Positions 19,435 to 28,539 are shown, counted from the stretch's first letter. The stretch: DNA of 64,000 nt from an uncultured Paracoccaceae bacterium (GCA_947498645.1 CANMKS010000001.1:124001-188000); one strand, 5' to 3'. The notes: generated by a model from the sequence alone, not told the origin. Program-made: numbers and translations.

Positions 19435-20057
19435 TGCCCTGGGATCGTAATCAGATGGCAGCACGCGCCGCCCAAGAACTAGAAGATGGCATGTACGTGA
19501 ACCTTGGCATCGGTATTCCGACGCTGGTTGCCAACTATGTCGGCGACAAGGACATCACCCTGCAATCAGAGAACGGCATGCTGGGGATGGGCCCCTTCCC
19601 CTTTGAGGGCGAAGAAGACCCCGACCTGATCAATGCGGGCAAGCAAACGATCACCGAACTCAACCGCACCGCCTATTTCGACAGTGCTACATCCTTTGGC
19701 ATGATCCGGGGCGGCAAGATCGCAGCGGCGATCCTTGGTGCGATGGAAGTTGCCGAAAACGGCGATCTGGCGAACTGGATGATTCCCGGCAAACTGGTCA
19801 AGGGCATGGGCGGGGCGATGGACCTAGTTGCCGGTGTTGGCCGCGTGATCGTTGTGATGGACCACACTAACAAGCATGGTGACAGCAAGTTGCTCAAAGA
19901 ATGCACTCTGCCGCTCACTGGCAAGGGCGTTGTTGATCGCATCATCACAAACCTTGGCGTGCTGGATGTTGTCGAAGGTGGTCTTCGGATTGTCGAGACT
20001 GCCGAGGGTGTGACCGAGGAAGAGCTGCGCGCAGCGACAGACGCCACAGTTGTCTGA
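19434..20057 (+). CDS. scoB: 3-oxoacid CoA-transferase subunit B
   Basis: 207 residues. The catalytic glutamate is E46 in [12 protein letters not shown], the B-subunit signature, and [16 protein letters not shown] precedes it. [21 protein letters not shown] is the conserved core. It forms the active site with ScoA. Specificity (acetoacetate, 3-oxoadipate or another acid) cannot be settled by motif, but the pairing and lengths fit the succinyl-CoA:3-ketoacid enzyme. A small acetyltransferase frame begins before its stop. Confidence 0.95.
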   Translation: MPWDRNQMAARAAQELEDGMYVNLGIGIPTLVANYVGDKDITLQSENGMLGMGPFPFEGEEDPDLINAGKQTITELNRTAYFDSATSFGMIRGGKIAAAILGAMEVAENGDLANWMIPGKLVKGMGGAMDLVAGVGRVIVVMDHTNKHGDSKLLKECTLPLTGKGVVDRIITNLGVLDVVEGGLRIVETAEGVTEEELRAATDATVV

Positions 20058-20340
20058 GCCTGTCACCCAGCATGTCAAAGACGGATCAAAGGGGCGCTAT
20101 TTCATTGCGCACCCTTCCGGAGAAAGCACACTGACATACTCTGTCATGTCGCCCAAGCTGGTGATCGCAGATCATACCGAGGTTGCTGACGCGCACGCTG
20201 GCGAAGGCATCGGGCTGATCCTGCTACGCGCGCTTATTGCGGACGCGCGGCGCGAAGGTTTCAAGATCGTCCCGCTTTGCCCTTATGTGAATGCGCAACG
20301 GCGTAAGCATCCAGAATGGGCTGATGCGTTTTCCGTCTAG
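20050..20340 (+). CDS. Small GNAT-like N-acetyltransferase (YjdJ type)
   Basis: 96 residues. The conserved short-GNAT blocks are present: [20 protein letters not shown] (acetyl-CoA loop GEGIG) and [21 protein letters not shown]. Families of this size are seen beside CoA enzymes but their substrates are unknown. The only in-frame start near the expected N-terminus is TTG at 20050, eight bases inside scoB, so it would depend on coupling to scoB. The 3' end overlaps the stop of the convergent transglycosylase gene by four bases. Confidence 0.75.
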   Translation: MSEPVTQHVKDGSKGRYFIAHPSGESTLTYSVMSPKLVIADHTEVADAHAGEGIGLILLRALIADARREGFKIVPLCPYVNAQRRKHPEWADAFSV

Positions 20341-21173
20341 ATCCCGTTGACGTTAAAGACACAGGCATCCGTGATCAGCTGTGGCGGCGTCTGGCATAGT
20401 CCCTTTGCGACCTGCCATGCCGCGAGCACTTTGGGCACATAGGCGCGGGTTTCTGCAAAGGGCGGCACACCTGCGTGGCGGGCCACATTGCCCTCACCTG
20501 CGTTATACCCCGCCAGTGCCAGCAAGGGATCATTGTCGAAATGGTTCAGGAGCCAGGCAAGATAGGCCACGCCACCTTTGATGTTCTGTGCAGGGTTCGT
20601 GCTGTCCTCAACACCGAAACGAGCTGCGGTCGCGGGCATCAACTGCATCAGCCCGGTGGCACCGGCCGTACTTACCGCATCTGTTCGTCCTGCACTTTCA
20701 ACCGAAATCACTGCAAGAACCAATGCGGGGGAAACCCGCGTGCCCACCGTTTCGCGCAGGATATGCAAGCCATGGGAGCTGGCAATGTCCTGCAGGCTTT
20801 GCAGACGCGGCGCATAGACGGCTTTGCCGGCGGGGGGATTGTTCAGTTGGTTGATCGCAAGCTGAAAACTGGCCGGTCCAGCCTCTGCCACAGATGCAGG
20901 TACATTCGCCCAGAACCACTCCATCCCCGATGGTGTTGGCAACGCGAAGGTTTCAGGTGCAACAACGGCTTCTGGCTCAGGATCGGCATAGACCGGACCG
21001 AGGCGCGGGGCGTTGGGATCGATCTGTACGGTGATGCGGCTTGCGCCTGAACCGGACGGCACAGCGACGCGCTTGAACGTAAAATCCGGTTGCAGCCGTT
21101 CGACCTCCGCCCAAAGCGGCGTTAATGATAAAGAAGCGGCCAAAGCCGCTATGCCTGTGAAAAAGCGATTCAT
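20337..21173 (-). CDS. Secreted lytic transglycosylase (SLT domain)
   Basis: 278 residues from ATG 21173 (MNRFFTGIAALAASLSLTPLWA), a clear signal peptide. A more distal in-frame start at 21212 would bury it. The C-terminal half is a family 1 SLT domain: catalytic E159 in AVISVESAGR, then GATGLMQLMPATAARFGV and AGYNAGEGNV. It should cut the glycan strands of peptidoglycan in the periplasm. Some secretion systems and pili use such enzymes to pass the wall. It sits 354 bases from the first flp gene but is divergent from it, so a link to the tad pilus is only a possibility. Confidence 0.92.
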   Translation of the reverse strand: MNRFFTGIAALAASLSLTPLWAEVERLQPDFTFKRVAVPSGSGASRITVQIDPNAPRLGPVYADPEPEAVVAPETFALPTPSGMEWFWANVPASVAEAGPASFQLAINQLNNPPAGKAVYAPRLQSLQDIASSHGLHILRETVGTRVSPALVLAVISVESAGRTDAVSTAGATGLMQLMPATAARFGVEDSTNPAQNIKGGVAYLAWLLNHFDNDPLLALAGYNAGEGNVARHAGVPPFAETRAYVPKVLAAWQVAKGLCQTPPQLITDACVFNVNGI

Positions 21174-21527
21174 TTTCGGTCCCGCTCGACTCTGCTTTGT
21201 TAATGCAAACATGGCAGAATCCCGTCAAAACGCCAGTTCTAAGCGAACAATGCGCGCAGAATCCATCCTATTGGGAGGGTATTACGCAACGAACGGCGAG
21301 TTATATTAAAAATAAATGAACAAATCTTTTGTTAGAAAACAATATCTTGGGTGAATTTCTGGCAAAAAAACGCGATCTGATCAAAAAACGATTTGTTTGC
21401 CAAACTCCCGCCCCATTCAATAGGCTATATAGGGCCATCCAAGACGGTGATTGCACAAGTTTAAGACAGTCCAAGTTGCCGGCGAGGAACGATATGAACA
21501 CTAAAACCGCCCTGAGGAGGGAACCAA
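21174..21527. other. AT-rich intergenic region before the tad locus
   Basis: This gap holds the promoters of the transglycosylase and flp1, but I cannot place boxes with confidence. A TATATA at 21426-21431 is a possible -10 without a well-spaced -35. A short possible leader ORF at 21494-21535 is listed separately. The base composition is visibly more AT-rich than the flanking genes. Confidence 0.5.
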
Positions 21528-21535
21528 ATGCTTAA
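21494..21535 (+). CDS. Possible 13-codon leader ORF overlapping flp1
   Basis: ATG at 21494, preceded by GAGGA with five bases spacing, encodes MNTKTALRREPNA and stops with TAA at 21533-21535, eight bases inside flp1 in another frame. The flp1 ribosome site (GAGGAGG, 21514-21520) lies within this ORF, so its translation would affect access to the flp1 start. No homology is claimed. It could be chance. Confidence 0.3.
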   Translation: MNTKTALRREPNA

Positions 21536-21707
21536 CTTTATCAAAAACTTCCGCAATGACGAAGACGGTGCTGTCACAGTTGACTTCGTTGTCCTGACAG
21601 CTGCAATCGTTGTTCTGGGTCTTGCCGTTGGCGGCGCGATCAGCTCCGGTGCTAAAGATCTCGCAAACGACATCGAAGCATCTCTGGACAACATGGACGC
21701 TGAATAA
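21528..21707 (+). CDS. flp: Flp/Fap type IVb pilin, first copy
   Basis: 59 residues, in the usual Flp range. A short charged leader MLNFIKNFRNDEDG ends in the glycine before which prepilin peptidase cuts. The mature protein starts AVTVDFVVLTAAIVVLGLAV, a single long hydrophobic helix, and ends in a charged segment (KDLANDIEASLDNMDAE). Classical Flp has Glu5-Tyr6 after cleavage; here these are Asp and Phe. The start is fixed by GAGGAGG at 21514-21520. An intrinsic terminator follows closely, which would let this major pilin be made in excess over the assembly genes. Confidence 0.88.
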   Translation: MLNFIKNFRNDEDGAVTVDFVVLTAAIVVLGLAVGGAISSGAKDLANDIEASLDNMDAE

Positions 21708-21734
21708 GACCTTCTTAAGGTTCTTAAGCGAAAA

Positions 21735-21771
21735 TGAAAAAAGCCGCGCCCGTATGTGGTGCGGCTTTTTT
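21735..21771 (+). terminator. Intrinsic terminator after flp1
   Basis: Stem AAAGCCGCGCC pairs with GGTGCGGCTTT (one G-U pair) around a CGTATGT loop, followed by a run of six T. It starts 28 bases after the flp1 stop and separates flp1 from the second pilin and the rest of the tad genes. Confidence 0.85.
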
Positions 21772-21909
21772 GTGCGATTTTCAGAGTTTTGTGACAGTGG
21801 AACCACAACCCAGCCGCATCACAACGACGTTAATACACAAACATGGGATACAACTGATGACCTGATCATTTCACCATGAGATGTCAGTGACCATGAAAGC
21901 GATAGGACG

Positions 21910-22086
21910 ATGAAGAATTACCTTTCCAATTTCCTCCACGACGAAGACGGAGCCATCACAGTTGATTTTGTAGTTCTGACCGCAGCCATTTGTACGCTTG
22001 GCCTAATTATTGTTTTGGCTTTCAGCGGTGGCGCCACGGATCTGGCAAACGAAATCGAGCTGGCACTGGACAACATCAACGTTTGA
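21910..22086 (+). CDS. Flp/Fap type IVb pilin, second copy
   Basis: 58 residues starting MKNYLSNFLHDEDG, with cleavage expected after the glycine to give AITVDFVVLTAAICTLGLII. It is about half identical to the first pilin, with the same Asp5-Phe6 variation and the closing DLANEIELALDNINV. It differs by a cysteine in the helix and a different leader. It may be a minor pilin or an alternative fibre subunit. The ribosome site (GATAGGACG) is weaker than that of flp1, fitting lower output. A 306-base gap follows before cpaB. Confidence 0.85.
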   Translation: MKNYLSNFLHDEDGAITVDFVVLTAAICTLGLIIVLAFSGGATDLANEIELALDNINV

Positions 22087-22392
22087 GGAGCCGATACTGC
22101 GCCACGCCCCACGTGAGTTGGTATCAGACTGACGCGTCGGGTGCATTGTGCGTCAGGAAAACGATTCCCTCGTGTATAGTCAGCAAGAGCATTGGGGCAC
22201 CGCCAGAGTTCATTGCCGCAACGGAAACGTCGCGATGTACGAGTAGTTACTTAAGAATTCTTGTGTAGAATTGTCGCAACACTCTAGAAAGTGAGCGCTG
22301 TGTGATTAGTTCCATGGCGCTCAAACTCTGTATGGATTATGGAGTTGTTCTGGCGCTTCAGAAGTGCCGTGTGCTGAAACAGAGGTGAAAAA
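22087..22392. other. Gap between flp2 and cpaB
   Basis: Contains a 7-bp stem, CTGACGC at 22129-22135 with GCGTCAG at 22150-22156, without a T-run, so at most a weak terminator. I see no conserved ORF. A promoter for cpaB may lie here but no pair of boxes is convincing. Confidence 0.4.
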
Positions 22393-23235
22393 ATGCGCGC
22401 AGTTTTCGGATTAGTGCTTTTGATCGGTATGGGGCTGGCAGGGTTTGCCGTCTATTTAGTCAATGAGCAGATGCAAACGCTGGAGGCACGTGCCAACCAG
22501 GAACGAGAGCGCGCGCGTTCAGCGATTCGGACTGTTGATATCTATGCACCCAGCCGCAATCTCACTTATGGTGATTTGTTGCGCCCCGAGGATGTGCAGC
22601 TCATCAAATACGCCCGCGACCATTTGCCGGAGGGCGTCTTCTCAACTGAAGAAGAAATGTTCCCGGAAGGCCCGAACGTACCCCGTGTGGTCAAAATCCC
22701 GATGCAAGTTAACGAACCCATTCTTGCCACGAAGGTGACCGAAGCTGGCGCGCCACGGGGGCTGACGGCCCTTCTGGATCCCGGCATGCGAGCATTTCCG
22801 CTGCCTGATGGCATGACACGCGCATTTGCAGGAGAACTGCGGAACTCCGACCGGATTGACTTGTATTGGGTCGGCAGCGTCAGGGGAACAGGCAACATCT
22901 CCCGCCTTGTGAAAAGCGGGCTGGAAATTATTGCGATCGAAGAGCCTGACGAAAACGGACGAGGCGGAGGGCGCGGCGTCGTCGTTCAGGTAACCCAAGA
23001 AGATTTTGCTGACCTGCAGGTTTTGCAGTCTGCCGGCGCACTCTCACTGACACCTGTTGCGCGCATTGATGAAGACGGCGGGGATACAACGATCGAAACC
23101 AACATTCAGGATGTACTTGGCATCGAAGAGGTTATTGTTGAAGAAGCCCCAGAAGTGGTCGAGCCGGAACGCTGTTTTGTAACCCAGCGCAATGGAACCG
23201 AACGTATCGAGGTTGAGATCGACTGCCCCGACTAA
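22393..23235 (+). CDS. cpaB: Flp pilus assembly protein CpaB/RcpC
   Basis: 280 residues. An N-terminal membrane anchor (FGLVLLIGMGLAGFAVYLV) is followed by a SAF domain (TVDIYAPSRNLTYGDLLRPEDVQLIKY) and the RcpC region (GLTALLDPGMRAFPLPDGMT, SDRIDLYWVGSV). CpaB works with the secretin in the periplasm and may bind peptidoglycan. The C-terminus has two cysteines (ERCFVTQ and EIDCPD) that could pair. It begins after AGAGGTG. A strong terminator follows, separating it from cpaC. Confidence 0.92.
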   Translation: MRAVFGLVLLIGMGLAGFAVYLVNEQMQTLEARANQERERARSAIRTVDIYAPSRNLTYGDLLRPEDVQLIKYARDHLPEGVFSTEEEMFPEGPNVPRVVKIPMQVNEPILATKVTEAGAPRGLTALLDPGMRAFPLPDGMTRAFAGELRNSDRIDLYWVGSVRGTGNISRLVKSGLEIIAIEEPDENGRGGGRGVVVQVTQEDFADLQVLQSAGALSLTPVARIDEDGGDTTIETNIQDVLGIEEVIVEEAPEVVEPERCFVTQRNGTERIEVEIDCPD

Positions 23236-23269
23236 GACAAGCCGGAGCAGGTTGTTTCCAAGAGCTTTG

Positions 23270-23306
23270 ACGCGCGCCCGGAATGACCGTGGCGCGCGTT
23301 TTGTTT
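23270..23306 (+). terminator. Intrinsic terminator between cpaB and cpaC
   Basis: A 9-bp GC stem, ACGCGCGCC (23270-23278) with GGCGCGCGT (23291-23299), 12-base loop, followed by TTTGTTTTTT. It implies that cpaC and later genes have their own promoter. TATAAA at 23373-23378 is a possible -10 without a convincing -35. Confidence 0.82.
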
Positions 23307-23457
23307 TTTGACATTTCAAAAGTGTTGCCAGTTGTCCACATACGCTTCGACCTCCAACATGCTGATTCTTGCTATAAATGTTGTTCTGACGCATGGTCGC
23401 ACCATCAAGGGCACTAAGACCCATTAAATGAGGCGTGATCGGAGAGGCAGGTCACTT

Positions 23458-24891
23458 ATGAAGTATGACAGATTTCTAAAGGCAGCTATTGCTGGCTTGA
23501 CGTTGTCGCTTACAGCGGCAGCACCAACCATGGCACCGGCCGAAACGTTGCGCGTGTTGCGCGGCGCTGCGTCCAGTGCTCTCAGCGTTCCGATGAACCG
23601 GGCCGTTGTTGTGGAGAGCGACGTGCCCTTCACCGAGTTATCGATTGCAAATCCCGGTATCGCAGATATTTCATCTCTGTCTGACCGGACAATCTACGTT
23701 TTGGGAAAAGAGCCCGGGCGTACCACACTGACCCTTCTGGGTGCAGATGGTCGTCTTATTACGAACGTCGAAGTGCATGTTTCCCCCGATATGGCAGAGT
23801 TCAAAGAGCGCCTGACGCAAATCTTGCCCGGCGAGAACATTGAAGTACGTACTGCAAACGACGGCCTTGTGCTTTCTGGCACAGTCAGCTCGCTTGCACG
23901 TTTGGATCGGGCCCTTGATCTGGCACAACGCTACGCGCCTGATCGTGTATCCAACCTGATGATGGTTGGCGGCACACAGCAGGTAATGCTGAAAGTGCGC
24001 TTCGCAGAGATGCAGCGTACCGTAAGCAAGCAATTGTCCAGTTCACTGCGCTTTGGCGGCACAGCCCTTGGCGGTGATCTTAGTGTTAACGGCGGCACGA
24101 ATGGTGTCGGTGCAGGGATCGGCGTAGGCGGCGTTCCACTTCTCGGCACGGTTGCATCTGACGCACAAGCGAATGGCGCCGTGGTCTTTGGTTTCGGATC
24201 CGGAGCCTTGGAAGTTGATATTTTGCTCGAAGCGCTTGAATCGCGTGGCGTTGTGCGTTCATTGGCAGAGCCCAACCTGACGGCTCTCAGCGGGCAGGAA
24301 GCAACGTTCCTGGCTGGCGGTGAATATCCTGTGCCAATCAGCAGTGAAGACAACACGATCACGATTGAATACAAACCATTCGGCATCGAACTGAACTTCA
24401 TTCCACGGGTTGTTGACGAAGACATCATCAACTTGGAACTTGTGGCAGCAGTTTCTGCGATTGACCCATCAAACGGCATTTCCATTGATGGCTTCCAGAT
24501 CGACGCTTTCACACGCCGCGAGACATCAACAACTGTTGAAATGCGCGACGGTGAGAGCTTTGCGATTGCGGGTTTGTTGTCTGATGACTTCACTGACCTC
24601 AAGGGCCAGGTTCCTTGGATCGGCGATGTACCAATCCTGGGTGCATTGTTCCGCAGCGCTGAATATCAGCGTTCGCAGACCGAACTGGTGATTATCGTCA
24701 CACCTCACCTTGTCACGCCAACACGTGGCGAAGCATTGGCATTGCCGACGGATCGGGTTCGCCCACCAACTGAACAGGACCTTTTCTTGTTTGGCCGTGT
24801 CTCACGCACCGGCGCACCATCCTCTGGTGGCGCAGGCGAAGTAGCACGTCAGGACTTTAGCGGGTCCTACGGCTATGTCCTGGATGAATGA
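23458..24891 (+). CDS. cpaC: Flp pilus outer-membrane secretin CpaC/RcpA
   Basis: 477 residues from ATG 23458 (MKYDRFLKAAIAGLTLSLTA), a signal peptide. The preceding GGAGAGGC supports this over an in-frame start at 23428. Next come the pilus N-terminal domain (VPMNRAVVVESDVPFTELSIANPGIADI), a BON-like domain, and the secretin core (EVDILLEALESRGVVRSLAEPNLTALSGQEATFLAGGEYP and PWIGDVPILGALFRSAEYQRSQTELVIIVTPHLV). It forms the gated outer-membrane ring for the pilus. A Gly-rich insert (GGDLSVNGGTNGVGAGIGVGG) sits before the core. Confidence 0.95.
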   Translation: MKYDRFLKAAIAGLTLSLTAAAPTMAPAETLRVLRGAASSALSVPMNRAVVVESDVPFTELSIANPGIADISSLSDRTIYVLGKEPGRTTLTLLGADGRLITNVEVHVSPDMAEFKERLTQILPGENIEVRTANDGLVLSGTVSSLARLDRALDLAQRYAPDRVSNLMMVGGTQQVMLKVRFAEMQRTVSKQLSSSLRFGGTALGGDLSVNGGTNGVGAGIGVGGVPLLGTVASDAQANGAVVFGFGSGALEVDILLEALESRGVVRSLAEPNLTALSGQEATFLAGGEYPVPISSEDNTITIEYKPFGIELNFIPRVVDEDIINLELVAAVSAIDPSNGISIDGFQIDAFTRRETSTTVEMRDGESFAIAGLLSDDFTDLKGQVPWIGDVPILGALFRSAEYQRSQTELVIIVTPHLVTPTRGEALALPTDRVRPPTEQDLFLFGRVSRTGAPSSGGAGEVARQDFSGSYGYVLDE

Positions 24892-24906
24892 TTGGAGCGC
24901 AAGTCG

Positions 24907-25563
24907 ATGAAATATCTTATGACAACGGCTATTGCGGCCGCCACCCTCGCAGCTTGCTCACCAAGTGATAACGCACTGACTTCGTTCTACTCAGAAGCCG
25001 GTTCGCAAATCGACTCAGGTGATTTCGGCGAAGCCACGATGAACAACCGATTGGTTCAAACCGGGCAGCGGGATTACACAATCAACCTCGCGCGGCGCTT
25101 TGCGTCGGACGTGAATTCAACGGTGAACTTTGCTTTCAACTCAACCGTTCTCGACGCTGATGCACGCAATACGCTGATGCGCCAGGCCGATTGGATCAAG
25201 CAGTTCCCAGAGGTTCGCTTTAAGGTCTATGGCCACACCGATCTGGTCGGTAGCCAAGGTTACAACCGTTCGCTCGGCCTCCGCCGCGCACAGACTGTTG
25301 TGTCCTTCCTCAGTTCACAGGGGATCAGCCGCAACCGTCTGGAAGCTGTTGTTTCCTTTGGTGAAACCCAGCCACTGGTTGTTACTGAAGGACGCGAGCG
25401 CCGGAACCGTCGGACCGTAACGGAGGTGTCAGGCTTTGTTGAATCAAACCCTGCATTGCTGAATGGCAAATATGCGGAGGTCATCTTCCGCGAATACGTC
25501 AGCAGCGCGACACCAACGAATGCGGCTACTGGAGCACAGCTCTCCACAGGTACAGGTGGCTAA
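24907..25563 (+). CDS. OmpA-family lipoprotein of the tad locus
   Basis: 218 residues from ATG 24907. The frame is also open to a TTG at 24892, but GGAG at 24894 and the signal peptide favour the ATG. The lipobox LAAC puts the lipidated cysteine at residue 17. An OmpA C-terminal peptidoglycan-binding domain follows: FNSTVLDADARNTLMRQADWI and VYGHTDLVGSQGYNRSLGLRRAQ. It probably ties the secretin to the cell wall. It stands where other loci carry CpaD/RcpB, the secretin partner, and may take over that job; that is inference from position. Confidence 0.88.
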   Translation: MKYLMTTAIAAATLAACSPSDNALTSFYSEAGSQIDSGDFGEATMNNRLVQTGQRDYTINLARRFASDVNSTVNFAFNSTVLDADARNTLMRQADWIKQFPEVRFKVYGHTDLVGSQGYNRSLGLRRAQTVVSFLSSQGISRNRLEAVVSFGETQPLVVTEGRERRNRRTVTEVSGFVESNPALLNGKYAEVIFREYVSSATPTNAATGAQLSTGTGG

Positions 25564-25577
25564 AACCACCCCTTTGA

Positions 25578-25606
25578 TTGACGCCGGACTAACCCTCCGG
25601 CGTCAA
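25578..25606 (+). terminator. Hairpin after the tad OmpA-like gene
   Basis: A 10-bp perfect stem, TTGACGCCGG with CCGGCGTCAA, 9-base loop, 15 bases after the stop codon. It is followed by CATTTCCG rather than a clean T-run, so termination may be partial. A 205-base gap to cpaE follows. Confidence 0.6.
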
Positions 25607-25811
25607 CATTTCCGCAGATTTGCCAAGATCGTTCGAATAAACCGCACAATTACGATCTTTTGGTCCAAATCTCGACACGTTTTCCGCCGATAGTAATAGT
25701 CTGATGAGTTTGTTGTCGTAAGGCAGTGGGCATTGCCTACCGTTGTGGTAGAAATGCTTGATCACCTTATGAAGGTTTAGATGTGACGAGATTGATGGGG
25801 AAATCCAAGCA

Positions 25812-27059
25812 ATGAATACGAGCCCGGCCGTGCAAAGCGATACACCACCTATCGTCGCATGTACTATTAGTCGTGACGTCCAGAACTTCGATCTGTTGAT
25901 CGAAGATATGGAAGCGGCACTTGGCGACGCCTGGGGCGATCTAAGCTTTGACGATGCCGCAACCTTTCTCAGCCAGCCAGAGGCTTCGGGCCTCCAATTC
26001 GTGACCATCGCGATGGATGCCGAGGACGAAGACAACCTCGGTGGTATCAAAGAAGTCATTTCAGCCGCTAAAGCATCGAAAATAAAGGTTATTCTGATCG
26101 CAGAGGACGTCAGTCCCGGCGCTTTGCACCAGCTTCTACGCGAAGGCGGTGACGAATTTGTCCCCTACCCTCTTCCCGAAAATGAGCTCGCTCGCGCCAT
26201 CGAACGGGTCTTGACCATCAAGGACCCTCTTGAGCCGGCATCGAATGAGCCGAAATTCCGCGCCACCGGCGACAGATCCGGTGTTATTATCCCTGTTCAT
26301 GGGATTGCAGGTGGCACTGGCGCTACGATGCTTGCTGTGAATTTGGCTTGGGAACTTGCCAATATGAAGGCCGAAGATGAACCCATCAAAGTGTGTTTGC
26401 TCGACTTTGATTTCCAATTCGGCACGGCGGCAACCTATCTTGACCTTCCCCGCCGCGAAGCTGTTCTTGAGATGCTGACCGACACCGAATCGATGGATGT
26501 TGAGACATTCACGCAAGCGCTTTTGACCTATGGTGATAAGCTACAGGTCTTGACCTCACCAATGGACATGATCCCTCTGGATATGATCACACCAGAGGAT
26601 ATCAGCCGTGTGGTTGAGCTTGCGAGCGTGAATTTTGACTACGTTGTCATCGACATGCCCTCCACAATGGTTGAGTGGTCGCAAACCGTTTTGGAAATGG
26701 CGCATGTCTATTTCGCAACAATCGAACTTGATATGCGCTCGGCGCAGAATACGCTTCGCCTGAAGCGGGCGTTGCAGACCGAGGATCTTCCATTTGAGAA
26801 AATCCGCTTTGTCCTGAACCGCGCACCTGGATTTACCGATTTGAACGGCAAGAGCCGGGTCAAGCGCCTGGCTGAGAGCCTCGGCATCGCGATCGAAGTG
26901 CTTCTTCCCGATGGCGGCAAGCCAGTGATGCAAAGCGCCGATCACGGCGCGCCGATGGCAGAATCCATCGCCAAGAACCCCCTGCGCAAGGAAATCGTGA
27001 AACTTGCCAAGTCTATCCATGAAGTCAATTTAGATGATGCATCCGAAGCGAGAGCCTAA
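25812..27059 (+). CDS. cpaE: Pilus assembly protein CpaE/TadZ (ParA/MinD-like)
   Basis: 415 residues. An N-terminal receiver-like domain (residues 1-140) is followed by a MinD/ParA-type domain. The Walker A region reads HGIAGGTGATMLAVNLAWELA, with GGTGAT at 167-172, and lacks the usual GKT/GKS lysine. LLDFDFQFGTAATYLDLPRREAVLEML and YVVIDMPSTM match the A' and Walker B regions. TadZ proteins localise the pilus machine to the pole and many have such variant loops. The gene starts a run with cpaF, tadB and tadC at short spacing. Confidence 0.92.
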   Translation: MNTSPAVQSDTPPIVACTISRDVQNFDLLIEDMEAALGDAWGDLSFDDAATFLSQPEASGLQFVTIAMDAEDEDNLGGIKEVISAAKASKIKVILIAEDVSPGALHQLLREGGDEFVPYPLPENELARAIERVLTIKDPLEPASNEPKFRATGDRSGVIIPVHGIAGGTGATMLAVNLAWELANMKAEDEPIKVCLLDFDFQFGTAATYLDLPRREAVLEMLTDTESMDVETFTQALLTYGDKLQVLTSPMDMIPLDMITPEDISRVVELASVNFDYVVIDMPSTMVEWSQTVLEMAHVYFATIELDMRSAQNTLRLKRALQTEDLPFEKIRFVLNRAPGFTDLNGKSRVKRLAESLGIAIEVLLPDGGKPVMQSADHGAPMAESIAKNPLRKEIVKLAKSIHEVNLDDASEARA

Positions 27060-27070
27060 GAGGTAACGCC

Positions 27071-28534
27071 ATGTTTTCAAAATATAAAAAGCCTACACCA
27101 TCAAAGGACAACGCCTCGGCGACTGCCGCAGCAAGCGGTCCAAAAGTCAACGTCACCCCCGTCGCTGTTGCAACGCCGGAAGACGCAAAGCAGTCGTTGA
27201 TGAAGACGATGCCCAACAAGCGCCCGGCCGAAGCGGGGCCTGTAGACAAGGACAAACGCCGCAAGGAACGCCTGGGCGAAATCAAGCTCGAATTGCACAA
27301 GGCCCTGCTCGACAATCTCAACCTTTCCGCCCTCGATACCGCCTCCGAGCAAGAGCTGCGGACGGAAATCAACGCGATTGCCAACGAAACACTCGAAGAG
27401 ATGGGTGTTGTTCTCAATCGGGACGAACGCCAGACACTCAGTCAGGACCTGTTCTTTGAAGTCACCGGTCTTGGTCCGCTTGAAACACTGCTGAAAGACG
27501 AATCCGTCAACGATATTCTGGTGAACGGCCCGCAGCAGATCTTTGTGGAGCGCGACGGCAAGCTGCAACTGACTGACATTACTTTCAAGGACGAACGGCA
27601 CCTTCTGCGGATCATTGACAAGATCGTGTCCGCCGTGGGCCGCCGTGTTGACGAAAGCAACCCTTATGTTGACGCCCGTCTTGCTGATGGTTCGCGTTTC
27701 AACGCCATGGTACCGCCGATTGCGGTTGACGGCTCGCTCGTCTCTATTCGTAAGTTCAAGAAAGACAAACTTGGCATTGAAGAGTTGGTTAAATTCGGTG
27801 CTTTCACCGAGGAAATGGCCGCCTACTTGCAAGCCGCCGTCTCAACCCGCCTCAACGTGATCGTTTCCGGTGGTACTGGTTCCGGTAAGACAACAACGCT
27901 TAACGCGCTTTCGGGCTTTATTGATGACGCCGAACGCATCCTGACGATTGAGGATACAGCGGAACTTCAACTGCAACAGACCCACGTCGGCCGAATGGAA
28001 AGCCGCCCACCTAACGTCGAAGGTAAAGGTGGCGTTTCACAGCGCGATTGCCTGAAAAACGCCCTGCGTATGCGCCCTGACCGCATTATCGTGGGTGAGA
28101 CGCGTGGCGAGGAAGTTATCGATATGTTGCAGGCCATGAACACCGGCCACGACGGATCAATGACCACAATTCACGCCAACTCTGCACGTGATGGTGTGTC
28201 GCGTCTGGAAAACATGATCGCGATGGCTGGCATCGAAATGCCGATCAAGGCAATGCGAAGCCAGATTTCATCTGCTGTGAACCTAATTGTGCAGGCGTCG
28301 CGTTTGCAGGATGGTTCGCGCCGGATGGTGTCCATCACAGAGATCACGGGCATGGAAGGCGATGTGATCTCCATGCAGGAAATTTTCCGCTATCAACGTG
28401 TTGGTCTGACGCCCGACAACAAAATCATCGGTCACTTCACGGCGACCGGCGTGCGCAGTCACTTCTCTGAGCGGTTCAAGCTTTGGGGATACGACCTGCC
28501 ACCGGCAATCTTTGAACCCATGGTCGCGGAGTAA
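27071..28534 (+). CDS. cpaF: Flp pilus secretion ATPase CpaF/TadA
   Basis: 487 residues. After a disordered N-terminus (to residue 60) comes the type II/IV secretion ATPase fold. Walker A is GGTGSGKT (267-274), the Asp box is [14 protein letters not shown], Walker B is [14 protein letters not shown], and the His box is [13 protein letters not shown]. It powers pilin polymerisation and probably retraction at the inner membrane with TadB and TadC. It lies 11 bases after cpaE. Confidence 0.97.
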   Translation: MFSKYKKPTPSKDNASATAAASGPKVNVTPVAVATPEDAKQSLMKTMPNKRPAEAGPVDKDKRRKERLGEIKLELHKALLDNLNLSALDTASEQELRTEINAIANETLEEMGVVLNRDERQTLSQDLFFEVTGLGPLETLLKDESVNDILVNGPQQIFVERDGKLQLTDITFKDERHLLRIIDKIVSAVGRRVDESNPYVDARLADGSRFNAMVPPIAVDGSLVSIRKFKKDKLGIEELVKFGAFTEEMAAYLQAAVSTRLNVIVSGGTGSGKTTTLNALSGFIDDAERILTIEDTAELQLQQTHVGRMESRPPNVEGKGGVSQRDCLKNALRMRPDRIIVGETRGEEVIDMLQAMNTGHDGSMTTIHANSARDGVSRLENMIAMAGIEMPIKAMRSQISSAVNLIVQASRLQDGSRRMVSITEITGMEGDVISMQEIFRYQRVGLTPDNKIIGHFTATGVRSHFSERFKLWGYDLPPAIFEPMVAE

Positions 28535-28539
28535 CCAAC

